This document shows, piece after piece, positions 55,241-64,000 of a stretch of 64,000 nucleotides of DNA. The DNA is from Clostridium sporogenes (lineage in GTDB: Bacteria; Bacillota; Clostridia; Clostridiales; Clostridiaceae). The first letter of the stretch is position 1, and each line of letters begins with the position of its first letter. The notes below the pieces were generated by a model. It saw only the letters and a list, made by a program, of their open reading frames with translations, did no database searches and was not told the origin of the DNA. Location: positions 2,046,001-2,110,000 of the forward strand of contig NZ_CP011663.1 of the NCBI RefSeq assembly GCF_001020205.1. The letters are read 5' to 3'. A program made the translations under genes and the position numbers.

Positions 55241-55645
55241 CTATTTAGGAAATATGGTTTTATTATCCTTTTTTACACTATAACTATTTCCTTCAAGATC
55301 TATTTGTACAATATAATTTTCATTATCACTTTTATAAGCAACATCCACTGCCTCTCCAATCTTAGATTCACTGGCTGAATCTACTTTAATTCCTGTAAAA
55401 GTTTCTATATCTTCTTTTAAATTATTACTATTAAAGCTCTCATTGTTTTCGTTATAGCTATTGATAGCTGCTACCTGTATTTGCTTCCCTGTATTTATAG
55501 CTTTAGTGTCCTTTGCCTTATCCTTATAAGCTGTGAGTTTTGGTACTAAGAAACTAGCTAACACCAATATTATAGAAATAACCACCATAAGTTCTATAAG
55601 TGTAAACCCTTTCTTTTTTTTCATTTTTTTTAGAGTTAATTTCAT
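55241..55645 (-). CDS. pilA: Major type IV pilin (PilA-like)
   Basis: A 134-residue prepilin with a basic leader ending KKKKG and FTLIELMVVISIILVLASFLVP, the strongest consensus of the set. A helical stalk follows (KLTAYKDKAKDTKAINTGKQ) and a small globular head without Cys pairs. The strong TAGGAGGA site and its separate spacing (192 bases to pilC) fit high expression of the major subunit. I call it major by this evidence, not by data. Confidence 0.85.
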   Translation of the reverse strand: MKLTLKKMKKKKGFTLIELMVVISIILVLASFLVPKLTAYKDKAKDTKAINTGKQIQVAAINSYNENNESFNSNNLKEDIETFTGIKVDSASESKIGEAVDVAYKSDNENYIVQIDLEGNSYSVKKDNKTIFPK

Positions 55646-55837
55646 ACATCTATCCTCCTATACTAATAGTTGAAATAATTTATAAAAAAGATGATTGTTT
55701 TTTATAAATCATTAATACTGTAATTTAAAATACATTTATATAATTCAATTTTATATAAGTATTTCATATAGTTTTAAAATTATATAACCATTTAATATTA
55801 GAAATAAGTTATACTATTTGTTAATTTAAATAAATTT

Positions 55838-57046
55838 TTAAATTAAGTCCACTAAATTCATCATTGGAATAAACACATAAAGGAATATTATGCATATTAT
55901 TAAAGACATGAAAATTATTATTGTAGGTTCTATAAGTTTTACACTTACTTTTAATTTTTCTTCTAAATCCTTCTTCAAAATATTATAAACACTATAAAAG
56001 CTTTCTTCTAACTTTCCGCTTTCTTCTCCTACACGTACCATTGATAAAAGTATCTTGTTAGGGAAATTACATTTATTTAAAGAAAAGCTTATACTCTTTC
56101 CATCTTTTATATTCTTATTTAAATTTTTTATGTTCTCCTTAAATATATAATTATCCGTAATTTCTTCTAATAAATTTAGAGATTTATTTATAGGAATGCC
56201 TGACTTAATCATTAAATTCATGCTATTAGAAAAATTGCATATAAAGATATTTTTATAGATTTGACCTAATATTGGTGTTTTTATTTTTAAATTATCAATT
56301 GCATACTTTATTTTGTATCTTTTATAAAAAAATTTGCTACTTAACAAAATAAAACTTATACTTATAAATAATATTCCTAGAATAACATTAAAAACTTTAA
56401 TTGTGGTAATCATACCTAAAGTCTTTTTAGGAATGCTGCCTCCTAATTCATTAAATATTCCTATGAAGCTTGGAACTACCATATGTATAAGTATATATAA
56501 CATTATTATAAATGCTATTAAAACTATTACAGGATATATTAATGCATTTTTTATTTCTTTATTAAATTTATATTTATTTTCATAAAAATTTTTCAAATCA
56601 GAAAAAACATATTGAATTCTTCCACTTTCCTCTCCTATATATATCATACTCAATAAAAATTTAGGATATATATTACTAAAAGCTCTAAAACTATTATAAA
56701 TGCTATCTCCTCTTAATATATTATTTTTTATAGTATAGAGACTATTTTTTACAGGAGTATTATTAAAATCCTCATAAACTATATTTATAGCATCTGTTAT
56801 GTTTATCCCTGAAGCCATGAGCATATAAAGTTTATTGCATAAAATTGAGCAATCCTTTAATGTAATTTTTTCACTTCTTATTTTAAATATATTTTTATTA
56901 GTTATATTTAATAAGAAATATCCCTTTTCTCTTAATTCTTTATAAATATTAACCTTTTCTTTTTCATTACAGGTTCCTTTTAGTACATTTCCTTTAATAT
57001 CCTTGGCCTTATAATAAAATAAATCCATATCTATATTTTTATTCAC
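55838..57046 (-). CDS. pilC: Type IV pilus inner-membrane platform protein PilC
   Basis: GspF/PilC-family assembly protein, 402 residues. It has two repeats of the T2SSF domain, each with a helical bundle followed by a transmembrane helix. Repeat marks are LYMLMASGINITDAI...MIYIGEESGRI and NLMIKSGIPINKSL...MVRVGEESGKL. A C-terminal anchor is IIFMSLIICIIFLYVFIPM. The start is uncertain: a GTG at 57046 abuts AAAGGAA, and an ATG six codons later is rather far from it. It follows pilB. Confidence 0.9.
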   Translation of the reverse strand: MNKNIDMDLFYYKAKDIKGNVLKGTCNEKEKVNIYKELREKGYFLLNITNKNIFKIRSEKITLKDCSILCNKLYMLMASGINITDAINIVYEDFNNTPVKNSLYTIKNNILRGDSIYNSFRAFSNIYPKFLLSMIYIGEESGRIQYVFSDLKNFYENKYKFNKEIKNALIYPVIVLIAFIIMLYILIHMVVPSFIGIFNELGGSIPKKTLGMITTIKVFNVILGILFISISFILLSSKFFYKRYKIKYAIDNLKIKTPILGQIYKNIFICNFSNSMNLMIKSGIPINKSLNLLEEITDNYIFKENIKNLNKNIKDGKSISFSLNKCNFPNKILLSMVRVGEESGKLEESFYSVYNILKKDLEEKLKVSVKLIEPTIIIFMSLIICIIFLYVFIPMMNLVDLI

Positions 57047-57164
57047 TTCCTTTCTAAAATAAAATTATTTTTAAATTTAGAGAATTTTCTTATAAATACG
57101 TATTGAAAATGAGGCTTAAATCAGCCTAGCTGTTCCTTTAATAAAGATGTTTAGTAGCTAAAAT

Positions 57165-58694
57165 TTATATTATCTTTTGGATTTCACTAAAGGATGTCCT
57201 TCCTTGTTTTAATGCTTTATTAATATTTTCTTTTAAGTTATTTTCTAAAAGAATTTTTTCATTATTGTCTTTTACTATATTTTTAATTAAATTCTTTTTT
57301 TCTTTGTCAATATTTATATATTCATAAATAATACTTCTACCTAGATAACCCGTATTATTGCACTTGTGACATCCTCTACCTCTATATAGTAGAAAATCTT
57401 CTTTTATATTTATAAATTCTTTTTCTTCTTTTGAAGGTCTGTAAGATTCTTTGCAATGAGGGCATATTTTTCTTACCAATCTTTGTGAAATAATCCCTCT
57501 TAAAGCATCACTTAAAATATATGCCTCTATATTCATATCTAAAAGTCTTACTATGGATTCTAAAGCCCCATTAGTATGCAACGTAGATAGAACCAAATGC
57601 CCTGTTATAGAGGCTCTTATTGCCACTTTAGCCGTTTCTTCATCTCTAATTTCTCCTACCATTATTATATCTGGATCTTGTCTAAGTATTGATTTTAACC
57701 CTTTTAAAAAGGTCAAATTCCTTTTATAATCTACATTAACTTGATTTATACCAGCTATAGTATATTCTACCGGCTCTTCAATAGTTATTATATTTTTTTC
57801 CTTATTATTTATATATTTCAATATTGAGTATAATGTGGTAGATTTACCGCTACCGGTTGGACCGGTAACTAGAATTAAGCCATTGGGCTTTTTAAGCATT
57901 TTTTCTATATTTTTTCTATCTTCTTTTAAGAATCCTAAGGAATTTAAATCTGATATTTTTTCATTTTTATATAGTATTCTTATAACTAATTTTTCACCAT
58001 ATACTGTGGGCAATGTGGATACTCTAAAGTCATTATTCTCCCTATAATTATTTTGTATTTTACCATCCTGGGGAATATTTTTTTCTGCTATATTCATATA
58101 GCTCATTATTTTTATACGAGTGCATATAGACATGTAAATTTTTTTGGATATTTTTTCGAATTCTATTAGAATACCATCTATTCTAAATCTTATTAAAGCA
58201 AAATCTTTGAAGGGTTCTATATGTATGTCACTAGCCTTTCGCCAAACAGCCTCTTCTATTATAGAATCTGTTAACTTTATTATAGGGCCTTCTAACTTTT
58301 TTTCTTTATTTTCTTCATAAGGTATAACTTTTTCTTCCTTTATTCCTTGGGCATTATATTTTTCTTCATAATTTGTATAGAATCTCTTTATAGCGCCTAA
58401 AATATCTTCTCTATTACAAAGTACTATTTTTATATTTTTACCCGTAATAAAGGATATTTTATACAAAACCTCTTCTTTTAAATAACTTGAAGATGCTATA
58501 TATAATTGTTCATCAATTATTTTTAGTGGTAATATATTATGTTTTCTACAAATATGGTCTGGTAATAATTTTAGTAAAGATGACTCTATCCTTAAAGTAT
58601 TAAAGTCTATATTCTGACACTGTTTTTTAACTCTTACTTCTTTAGAGTTTGGAACAATTTCATCTAAATCTAGATGATTCATAGAAAAGCTCAT
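57165..58694 (-). CDS. pilB: Type IV pilus assembly ATPase PilB
   Basis: Hexameric extension motor of the pilus, 509 residues. An N-terminal MshEN-like domain (about residues 30-130) is followed by the GspE ATPase: ASDIHIEPF, Walker A GPTGSGKST, Asp box TIEEPVEY, Walker B-like DPDIIMVGEIRDEETA, and HLVLSTLHTN. The C-terminal zinc site has CPHC and CHKC. Together with pilC it heads the pilus gene set. AGGAGAG precedes the ATG. No pilT retraction gene is seen in the window. Confidence 0.94.
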   Translation of the reverse strand: MSFSMNHLDLDEIVPNSKEVRVKKQCQNIDFNTLRIESSLLKLLPDHICRKHNILPLKIIDEQLYIASSSYLKEEVLYKISFITGKNIKIVLCNREDILGAIKRFYTNYEEKYNAQGIKEEKVIPYEENKEKKLEGPIIKLTDSIIEEAVWRKASDIHIEPFKDFALIRFRIDGILIEFEKISKKIYMSICTRIKIMSYMNIAEKNIPQDGKIQNNYRENNDFRVSTLPTVYGEKLVIRILYKNEKISDLNSLGFLKEDRKNIEKMLKKPNGLILVTGPTGSGKSTTLYSILKYINNKEKNIITIEEPVEYTIAGINQVNVDYKRNLTFLKGLKSILRQDPDIIMVGEIRDEETAKVAIRASITGHLVLSTLHTNGALESIVRLLDMNIEAYILSDALRGIISQRLVRKICPHCKESYRPSKEEKEFINIKEDFLLYRGRGCHKCNNTGYLGRSIIYEYINIDKEKKNLIKNIVKDNNEKILLENNLKENINKALKQGRTSFSEIQKII

Positions 58695-58847
58695 ATTTAA
58701 TTCTCTCCTATACTAATTTTTCAAAATTCATCTATATTATAGACACATATATAAAAAGTAAACACTTCCCTTGGAAATATTAATTTAGTACTGCTTTTTA
58801 TATATCCGACTATATTATTTCTAACTAAAAATTCACTTCAAATTTAA

Positions 58848-58930
58848 AAATAGATTTGATTTTAATATGGCAAAGATAAAAATATATACGTAATAAACCA
58901 TATGAATAACCCTTAGTAGTTCTTGATTCT
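58848..58930. repeat. Dispersed repeat element, copy 4 (one end only)
   Basis: AAATAGATTTGATTTTAATATGGCAAAGATAAAAATATATA at 58848-58888 (quoted in parts AAATAGATTTGATTTTAA, GGCAAAGATAAAAATA) matches the left end of copies 1 and 3. The right inverted repeat is missing. It sits in the 328-base gap between the lipoprotein gene and pilB. The right part of the gap must carry the pilB promoter, which I could not pinpoint. Confidence 0.6.
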
Positions 58931-58947
58931 GACTGTGAAAAAATAAA

Positions 58948-59001
58948 AAGCTATAGATAATTAAAGATCTCCATTTCTTAAACTTTAATTGTCTATAGCT
59001 T
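58948..59001 (-). terminator. Rho-independent terminator
   Basis: AAGCTATAGA-AATTAAAG pairs with CTTTAATT-TCTATAGCTT, and the minus strand continues TTTTATTTTTT. It is 22 bases after the lipoprotein stop. Confidence 0.85.
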
Positions 59002-59022
59002 ATATTTAATTTGTTTTTTAGA

Positions 59023-60096
59023 TTACTTTTCTCCCATTATATAATAAGAATTTTCTTCATCAGACATTATTTCTACTGCATTATCTTTTTCTTTATAAAG
59101 ATATATTTCATTTAACGGCTGTTCTTTTAAATCCTCATAACCAGAAAAATATATATTACCATTTTTATCTGAAACAATACCACCATTTATATCTATTTTA
59201 GGTGGGAAGTCATAAGTAAGCTTGGTTAAATTCAATGTATTTCCATCAATTTTATATAAATAATCTTTGTTTTCTAAATCATTTTTCCCTAGAAAATACA
59301 TGTTTTTTGCAGATCTTGTTCCTTTATATATTAGGCTTACTTCTTCACTTATTTTTTTGAAACTATTATCTTTTTTATTATAGTAAGAAAGGTTAATTTT
59401 ATCCCCCTGTCTACTTAGTAAAAGTACATCATCCCCATTAGGCATAAAATAAGTACAAATACCCTCTATATTATCTACATATACCTCTTCTTTATTTTCT
59501 TTAGCATTATATTTATATATTTTAGCTTTATTTTCTTTTTCAGAATTTATTCCATAATATAATATTTCATCTTCATTTAACCATTTAAAAAGATTTCCTG
59601 ATACCAATACATCACTTTTTATTTTTATCTCTTTTCTATTTTCCAAATCATATATTTTCATGCCTTCTGCACTTTGCAGAGAATCTTTTTTAAAGGATCT
59701 ATAGGCTATTTTATTACCTTCCTTTGAAATATCTACATCTGATGCTGAATAAAAGTTATCTAAAATTGTTTGCTTCCCATTCTTTATTATAGTTATTTTG
59801 TTTTTGTTAAGCTCATTACCCTTTTCTATAAAATTTGTAAAAACATAAGTCTTATTTCTATTATTATACTTTACATCTACCACATCTTTGGTTTCCATGG
59901 TTTTGTCTATATCCCCATTTTCAATATTATATATATCTGAAGAGTCTTTTTCTCTTTTTAATGTTATTACTTCTGTGAATTTAGGGATATCTACCTTTTC
60001 ACCTTCTGATATTCTGTGACTTTTACACCCAACTAAACCAATAACTAAAAGAGCTATTATAAAATATCCTATATTTTTAAAGCCTTTCTTAAACAT
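59023..60096 (-). CDS. Putative lipoprotein with beta-propeller-like repeats
   Basis: A 357-residue lipoprotein. The signal peptide ends in the lipobox LVGC (Cys24). The mature part is a series of beta-rich blocks such as ASDVDISKEGNKIAYRS, YFMPNGDDVLLLSRQGD and IVSDKNGNIYFSGYEDL, in the manner of TolB/WD-type propellers. No enzyme motif is visible. Its ATG follows dapF without a gap, so it is probably co-transcribed; a functional tie to dapF is not evident. Confidence 0.7.
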   Translation of the reverse strand: MFKKGFKNIGYFIIALLVIGLVGCKSHRISEGEKVDIPKFTEVITLKREKDSSDIYNIENGDIDKTMETKDVVDVKYNNRNKTYVFTNFIEKGNELNKNKITIIKNGKQTILDNFYSASDVDISKEGNKIAYRSFKKDSLQSAEGMKIYDLENRKEIKIKSDVLVSGNLFKWLNEDEILYYGINSEKENKAKIYKYNAKENKEEVYVDNIEGICTYFMPNGDDVLLLSRQGDKINLSYYNKKDNSFKKISEEVSLIYKGTRSAKNMYFLGKNDLENKDYLYKIDGNTLNLTKLTYDFPPKIDINGGIVSDKNGNIYFSGYEDLKEQPLNEIYLYKEKDNAVEIMSDEENSYYIMGEK

Positions 60097-60918
60097 TTAT
60101 ACATCTATTTCCCCTCTAAAACAAATATCTGCAGGACCTTTCATAAAAACACCCTTTTCTTTAATTTCTATGAAAAGTTTTCCCCCTGGCAATATTACCT
60201 CTGTAGATTTTCCTGTATAACCTAATAAATTAGCTGCTATAGCTGATGCACAACTTCCAGTACCACAAGCTAAAGTTGGTCCTGCACCCCTTTCCCAGGT
60301 TTTTACCCTTATTTTATTTTTATCCACTACCTCACAGAAGTTTACATTAGTTCCCTCCTTAAATAGAGGTAATGTTTCTATATTTTTACCTTCTTCTATA
60401 TCATATTCATCTAAGTTACCAAATATTATAGTATGAGGTACTCCCATATGAAAGGCTGTTATGGAATATTCCTTATTGTTTTCCCTAATACTTTTATTTA
60501 TTATTTTTTCCTTTTCATTGGATATCTTTTCTCCTTCAAATATAGGCTCTCCCATATTAATAGTAATATATTTTACTTTATCCTCTTCAATATCTAAAAA
60601 AGCTTCCTTTAATCCATCTCCTGTTTCTATTATCATAGGATTTTCTTTTACTATAGCTTTTTCCCATACATATTTTGCAAAGCATCTTATACCATTTCCA
60701 CACATAGAAGCATAAGAGCCATCTGCATTTATTATTACCATTTGTATTTGAGCATTTGTATTACTTTCCCTTACAAATAAAATACCATCTGCCCCTATAC
60801 TAAAATGTCTATCACATAATTTTTGTGCTAATTCCTTTTCTTTTCCTATAATCTCTCCCTTTCTGTCATCTAAAACTATAAAATCATTACCATTTCCAGT
60901 CATTTTAGTAAACTCCAT
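60097..60918 (-). CDS. dapF: Diaminopimelate epimerase
   Basis: Converts LL- to meso-diaminopimelate for lysine and peptidoglycan. The 273-residue protein has FTKMTGNGNDFIVLDDR, catalytic Cys in MCGNGIRCF (near residue 73), catalytic Cys in ACGTGSCAS (near residue 217) and RTWERGAG-type KTWERGAGPT. I start at ATG 60918; a GTG three codons earlier overlaps AAAGGA. It is divergent from rqcH. Confidence 0.96.
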   Translation of the reverse strand: MEFTKMTGNGNDFIVLDDRKGEIIGKEKELAQKLCDRHFSIGADGILFVRESNTNAQIQMVIINADGSYASMCGNGIRCFAKYVWEKAIVKENPMIIETGDGLKEAFLDIEEDKVKYITINMGEPIFEGEKISNEKEKIINKSIRENNKEYSITAFHMGVPHTIIFGNLDEYDIEEGKNIETLPLFKEGTNVNFCEVVDKNKIRVKTWERGAGPTLACGTGSCASAIAANLLGYTGKSTEVILPGGKLFIEIKEKGVFMKGPADICFRGEIDV

Positions 60919-61078
60919 ACTTGTCACATCCTTTACATTATCACTTATAATTATTTTTATTAATAGCTTTTAATCTTACATAAAATATAATTTTATTTTA
61001 GTTTAATTTCCTAAAAATAAGTTTACTACGACAGTGTTTTAATATCAATATACAAAATATAAACTTTATTTTAAAAAA

Positions 61079-61159
61079 TTAAAATGGTATACTAATATAA
61101 GTTTAATAGCCTTTAATATTAGCATATATTGCTATATACATTATATTATACCATTTTAA
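61079..61159 (+). promoter_or_regulatory. Inverted repeat in rqcH leader
   Basis: TTAAAATGGTATA (61079-61091) pairs perfectly with TATACCATTTTAA (61147-61159), and a small TAGCA/TGCTA hairpin lies inside. The right arm ends directly at the AAGGAGG ribosome site of rqcH. The TATACT at 61088 could also be a -10 element, in which case the left arm would be largely untranscribed. Confidence 0.5.
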
Positions 61160-61171
61160 GGAGGAATATTT

Positions 61172-62902
61172 ATGGCTTTAGATGGGATTTTTTTATTTAG
61201 TATAATAAATGAAATGAAAACCAAAATATTAGATGGTAGAGTAGATAAAGTAACTCAGCCGGAAAAGGATGAAATAGTTTTATCCATAAAAAATAATAGA
61301 AAAACTTACAAACTTTTAATTAGTTCTAGTGCTGTATACCCAAAAATACATTTTACGGATATTTCTAAGAAAAATCCTATGCAGCCTCCTATGTTTTGTA
61401 TGGTTCTTAGAAAATATTTAAATTCTTCTAAAATAATAAATATAAGACAATTGGATACTGATAGAATAGCATTAATAGATTTTGAAAGTGCTGACGAAAT
61501 GGGATTTAATAGCATATATACATTAATTATAGAGATTATGGGAAGGCATAGTAATATAACTCTAGTAAGAGAAAGGGATAATCTAATAATGGATAGCATA
61601 AAACATGTTACCCCTGAAATAAATAGTGTAAGAAATCTTTATCCCTCTATAGAATATGTATATCCACCAGCCTCTTTAAAACTAAGCCCTTTTAATTTTT
61701 CACTAGAGAATTTTAAAAATTATATAGAAAACAATAATGTAAAGCTTAATAAAACTATGTTTTCTAATATTTTTACGGGAATCGCAAGACCTTTTTCCAA
61801 GGAAATTTTTTATAGATTAGAAAAAGAAAATAATGTAGAAATTACTTTAGAAAACATGGATGAAATATATGTTGCTACAAAAAGTATATTTGATGACCTA
61901 GAAAATAAAAATTTTTCTTTTAGCTGTTATTTAGATACGGATACTGTAAAAGATTTTTATTGTGTAGATCTTCATAGTTTGAATAACTTAAAAAATATAC
62001 ACTATGAAAGCCCTTCTCTTCTTATAGAATCCTTTTACTTTCAAAAAGATAAGGCAGATAGATTAAATTCTAAAAGCTCTGATCTTAATAAATTAATGAA
62101 TCTAAACATTGAAAGATGCGAAAAGAAGATTAAAATATTAGAAGGGAATTTAAAAGACTGCGGTGAAAAAGAAAAATTCCAAATATGTGGAGAAATTTTA
62201 ACTGCTAACATATATGCTCTTAAAAAAGGCATGGATAAAGTAAATCTTTTAAATTATTACACTAATGAATACATGGATATAAAGCTAGACCCTAACAAAA
62301 ATCCTTCTGATAATATACAAAAATACTTTAAAAAATACAATAAGCTAAAAAAGACTGAAGTTGCAGCTAAAGAACAAATAGAACTTACTTGTGATGAGTT
62401 AAAATATCTAAATTCCGTTTTAACTAGTATAAAAAATGCAGATAGTTATGATGATATAGATGAGATAAAAAGAGAACTTATTGAAACAGGCTATATTAAA
62501 TTTAAAAAGAAAAATAATAAAAAGATAAAAAATACAAAGCCCCTACACTTTATTTCCTCAGATGGCATAGATATTTATGTAGGAAAAAACAATATGCAAA
62601 ATGATTACCTAACATTAAAATTTGCTAGCAATCATGACATTTGGATGCATACAAAAAATATACCTGGCTCCCATGTAATAGTTAAAAATTTCCAAGGAAA
62701 TGTTACAGAAAAAACTTTAGAAGAAGCAGCATCACTAGCAGCATTTTACAGTAAATCTAAAGGCTCCACAAAGGTTCCGGTAGATTATACAGAAGTAAAA
62801 AATGTTCATAAGCCTAATGGAGCAAAACCTGGTATGGTTATATATTATACAAATAAAACTATATTTATAGATCCAAAGGAACCTGATTTAAAGCAAATTT
62901 AA
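61172..62902 (+). CDS. rqcH: Ribosome quality-control factor RqcH (NFACT/Rqc2 family)
   Basis: Binds stalled 50S subunits and adds C-terminal alanine tails. The 576-residue protein has the NFACT-N domain (ALDGIFLFSIINEMK at the start; IEIMGRHSN), then helix-hairpin and coiled-coil regions (about residues 290-440). The NFACT-R domain follows with ISSDGIDIYVGKNNMQND, NHDIWMHTKNIPGSHVIVK and VPVDYTEVKNVHKPNGAKPG. Older annotations call it fibronectin-binding protein. AAGGAGG lies 8 bases before the ATG. Confidence 0.95.
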   Translation: MALDGIFLFSIINEMKTKILDGRVDKVTQPEKDEIVLSIKNNRKTYKLLISSSAVYPKIHFTDISKKNPMQPPMFCMVLRKYLNSSKIINIRQLDTDRIALIDFESADEMGFNSIYTLIIEIMGRHSNITLVRERDNLIMDSIKHVTPEINSVRNLYPSIEYVYPPASLKLSPFNFSLENFKNYIENNNVKLNKTMFSNIFTGIARPFSKEIFYRLEKENNVEITLENMDEIYVATKSIFDDLENKNFSFSCYLDTDTVKDFYCVDLHSLNNLKNIHYESPSLLIESFYFQKDKADRLNSKSSDLNKLMNLNIERCEKKIKILEGNLKDCGEKEKFQICGEILTANIYALKKGMDKVNLLNYYTNEYMDIKLDPNKNPSDNIQKYFKKYNKLKKTEVAAKEQIELTCDELKYLNSVLTSIKNADSYDDIDEIKRELIETGYIKFKKKNNKKIKNTKPLHFISSDGIDIYVGKNNMQNDYLTLKFASNHDIWMHTKNIPGSHVIVKNFQGNVTEKTLEEAASLAAFYSKSKGSTKVPVDYTEVKNVHKPNGAKPGMVIYYTNKTIFIDPKEPDLKQI

Positions 62903-62972
62903 AATACACTAAGAAGTATATCTGACTAAATAAAAACTAATTAACTAAATATATTGTAAAGGAAGTACTAAT

Positions 62973-63713
62973 ATGACTAATATAAAATTATATATACAAT
63001 ACGATGGTTCTAAATATAACGGTTGGCAAAAACAAAAAGAAAATGACAATACTATTCAATGGAAAATTGAAAATGTACTTTCTCTTATGACAGGAGAAGA
63101 TATAAACCTAATAGGCTCTGGAAGAACAGACGCTGGTGTACACGCCAATATGCAAGTAGCTAATTTTCATACAAATTTTCAAGTTTCTACAGAGCAAATA
63201 TTAAACTATTGTTATGAATACTTACCTAAAGATATTGTAGTTTATGATGCCTTTCATGTAGATGAAAGGTTTCACTCTAGATTAAATGTTAAAAAGAAAA
63301 AATACACCTATAAGATTTGCAACAGAAAATTTCATGATGTATTCTCTAGAAAATACTCTTATCATATACCTGAAGCTTTAGATATAGATGCTATGAAAGA
63401 AGCTTGTACTTATTTAGTAGGAAGACATGATTTTGCATCTTTTACTGCAGCAAGATCAAAAAAGAAATCTACTATAAGGACTCTTTATAGTATAGATATT
63501 ATAGAAAAGAATGGATATGTAAATATAGTATATTTAGGTAGTGGATTTTTACATAAAATGATAAGAATATTAACAGGTACTCTTATAGAAGTAGGATTAC
63601 ATAACATGAGTACTATAGACGTAAAAAGCATATTAGAGGCAAAAGATAGAAGAAAAGCAGGACCTACTGCCCCAAGTCAAGGATTATTTATGACCAGTGT
63701 AGCTTATGATTAA
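62973..63713 (+). CDS. truA: tRNA pseudouridine synthase A
   Basis: Makes pseudouridine at tRNA positions 38-40. The 246-residue protein has YDGSKYNGWQKQ, catalytic Asp in GRTDAGVHA (near residue 52), HARF-like HSRLNVKKKKYTYKI and FLHKMIRIL.G. The ATG follows AAAGGAAG. A strong hairpin follows the gene. Confidence 0.95.
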   Translation: MTNIKLYIQYDGSKYNGWQKQKENDNTIQWKIENVLSLMTGEDINLIGSGRTDAGVHANMQVANFHTNFQVSTEQILNYCYEYLPKDIVVYDAFHVDERFHSRLNVKKKKYTYKICNRKFHDVFSRKYSYHIPEALDIDAMKEACTYLVGRHDFASFTAARSKKKSTIRTLYSIDIIEKNGYVNIVYLGSGFLHKMIRILTGTLIEVGLHNMSTIDVKSILEAKDRRKAGPTAPSQGLFMTSVAYD

Positions 63714-63761
63714 TTGATTAAACACAAAAATATTTAAGATAAAATTATATGTATTTGAATA

Positions 63762-63806
63762 TAATGATATGGTATGAATTAAAATTCATACCATATCATT
63801 TTTTTC
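63762..63806 (+). terminator. Rho-independent terminator after truA
   Basis: AATGATATGGTATGAATT pairs with AATTCATACCATATCATT and is followed by a run of T. It is about 50 bases after the truA stop. Confidence 0.9.
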
Positions 63807-63826
63807 TTAAAAGGAGATGTTTACAC

Positions 63827-64000
63827 ATGCAAAAAATTAAAAACAGATTTCTTTCCTGCATTATGATTTTTCTTATAACCTTTTCTTTTCTCATAATTGG
63901 TTGCAATAGTAACAGTGTATATGCTAAAAATGTATCCAATACAACAGAACCATTAAATAATATAAACTATAGAATTGATGCAAAATTAGATCATAGTAGA
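63827..64000 (+). CDS. Lipoprotein, partial (cut by window end)
   Basis: The first 58 codons of a gene running off the window. The product starts MQKIKNRFLSCIMIFLIT, with a signal peptide and lipobox LIIGC (Cys22). After the linker, NINYRIDAKLDHSR resembles the first strand of M1-family metallopeptidases, but this is too short to be sure. AAGGAGATG lies 8 bases before the ATG. Confidence 0.75.
   Translation, partial: MQKIKNRFLSCIMIFLITFSFLIIGCNSNSVYAKNVSNTTEPLNNINYRIDAKLDHSR

Noticed and set aside
58695..58850. c-di-GMP riboswitch upstream of the pilus operon
   Set aside because: Such switches control pili in some clostridia, but none of the conserved aptamer blocks is present here.

Overview
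The window is a 64 kb stretch of chromosome from a low-GC, anaerobic, endospore-forming member of the Firmicutes. It is most consistent with Clostridium sensu stricto, and I would guess the C. botulinum group I / C. sporogenes neighbourhood. The base composition is very AT-rich. The gene content includes [FeFe]-hydrogenase, spo0A, spoIVB, spoIIM and a complete spoIIIA operon. Many starts are GTG or TTG placed behind strong AGGAGG-type ribosome binding sites. The species name is inference. I saw no rRNA, tRNA, CRISPR array, intact insertion sequence or prophage.

Layout. 231-4370 is an electron-bifurcating-type hydrogenase operon (hydC-hydB-hydA, minus strand). 4847-6149 is a cation/proton-antiporter-family protein behind a fluoride riboswitch. 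6297-16443 carries an ADP-ribosylglycohydrolase with an altered metal motif, an AI-2E/PerM exporter, two D-Ala-D-Ala carboxypeptidases, DUF2953 and GerW sporulation genes, scpAB, an EcsC protein and an EEP-type phosphodiesterase. 16545-21533 is a nudF-spoIIM-small membrane protein-xerD-punA-pdp cluster, similar in order to Bacillus. 21795-26314 is accessory-looking: a YjeM-type permease, wecB, a group II intron relic and a histidine-rich YmaF protein, separated by long AT-rich gaps.

26665-58694 is almost entirely on the minus strand. In transcription order it holds the type IV pilus locus (pilB, pilC, five prepilin-like genes, PilM/N/O-like genes), aroK-aroQ-efp, a zinc-ribbon protein, spoIIIAA-AH, asp23-nusB-xseA-xseB-ispA, the OLE noncoding RNA, oapA-dxs-tlyA-nadK-argR-recN, a SAM-I-riboswitch-controlled metY-hom-metA block, spoIVB and spo0A. 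59023-64000 holds a lipoprotein, dapF, and on the plus strand rqcH, truA and the start of another lipoprotein.

How the genes work together. Hydrogenase handles redox disposal in fermentation. Spo0A starts sporulation, and SpoIIIA, SpoIIM, SpoIVB and GerW act later in the same programme. The met genes form a methionine route by acetylhomoserine and direct sulfhydrylation. ispA and dxs feed isoprenoid synthesis and flank a large structured RNA with its membrane partner.

Main points of interest: the OLE RNA/OapA system (39041-40266), the fluoride riboswitch in front of a CPA-type antiporter, a dispersed inverted-repeat family with four copies, a 5' group II intron relic, an XerD-like recombinase with two catalytic substitutions, an ADP-ribosylglycohydrolase with a changed metal ligand, interlocked inverted repeats between punA and pdp, and a small decayed gene between the carboxypeptidase gene and scpA.
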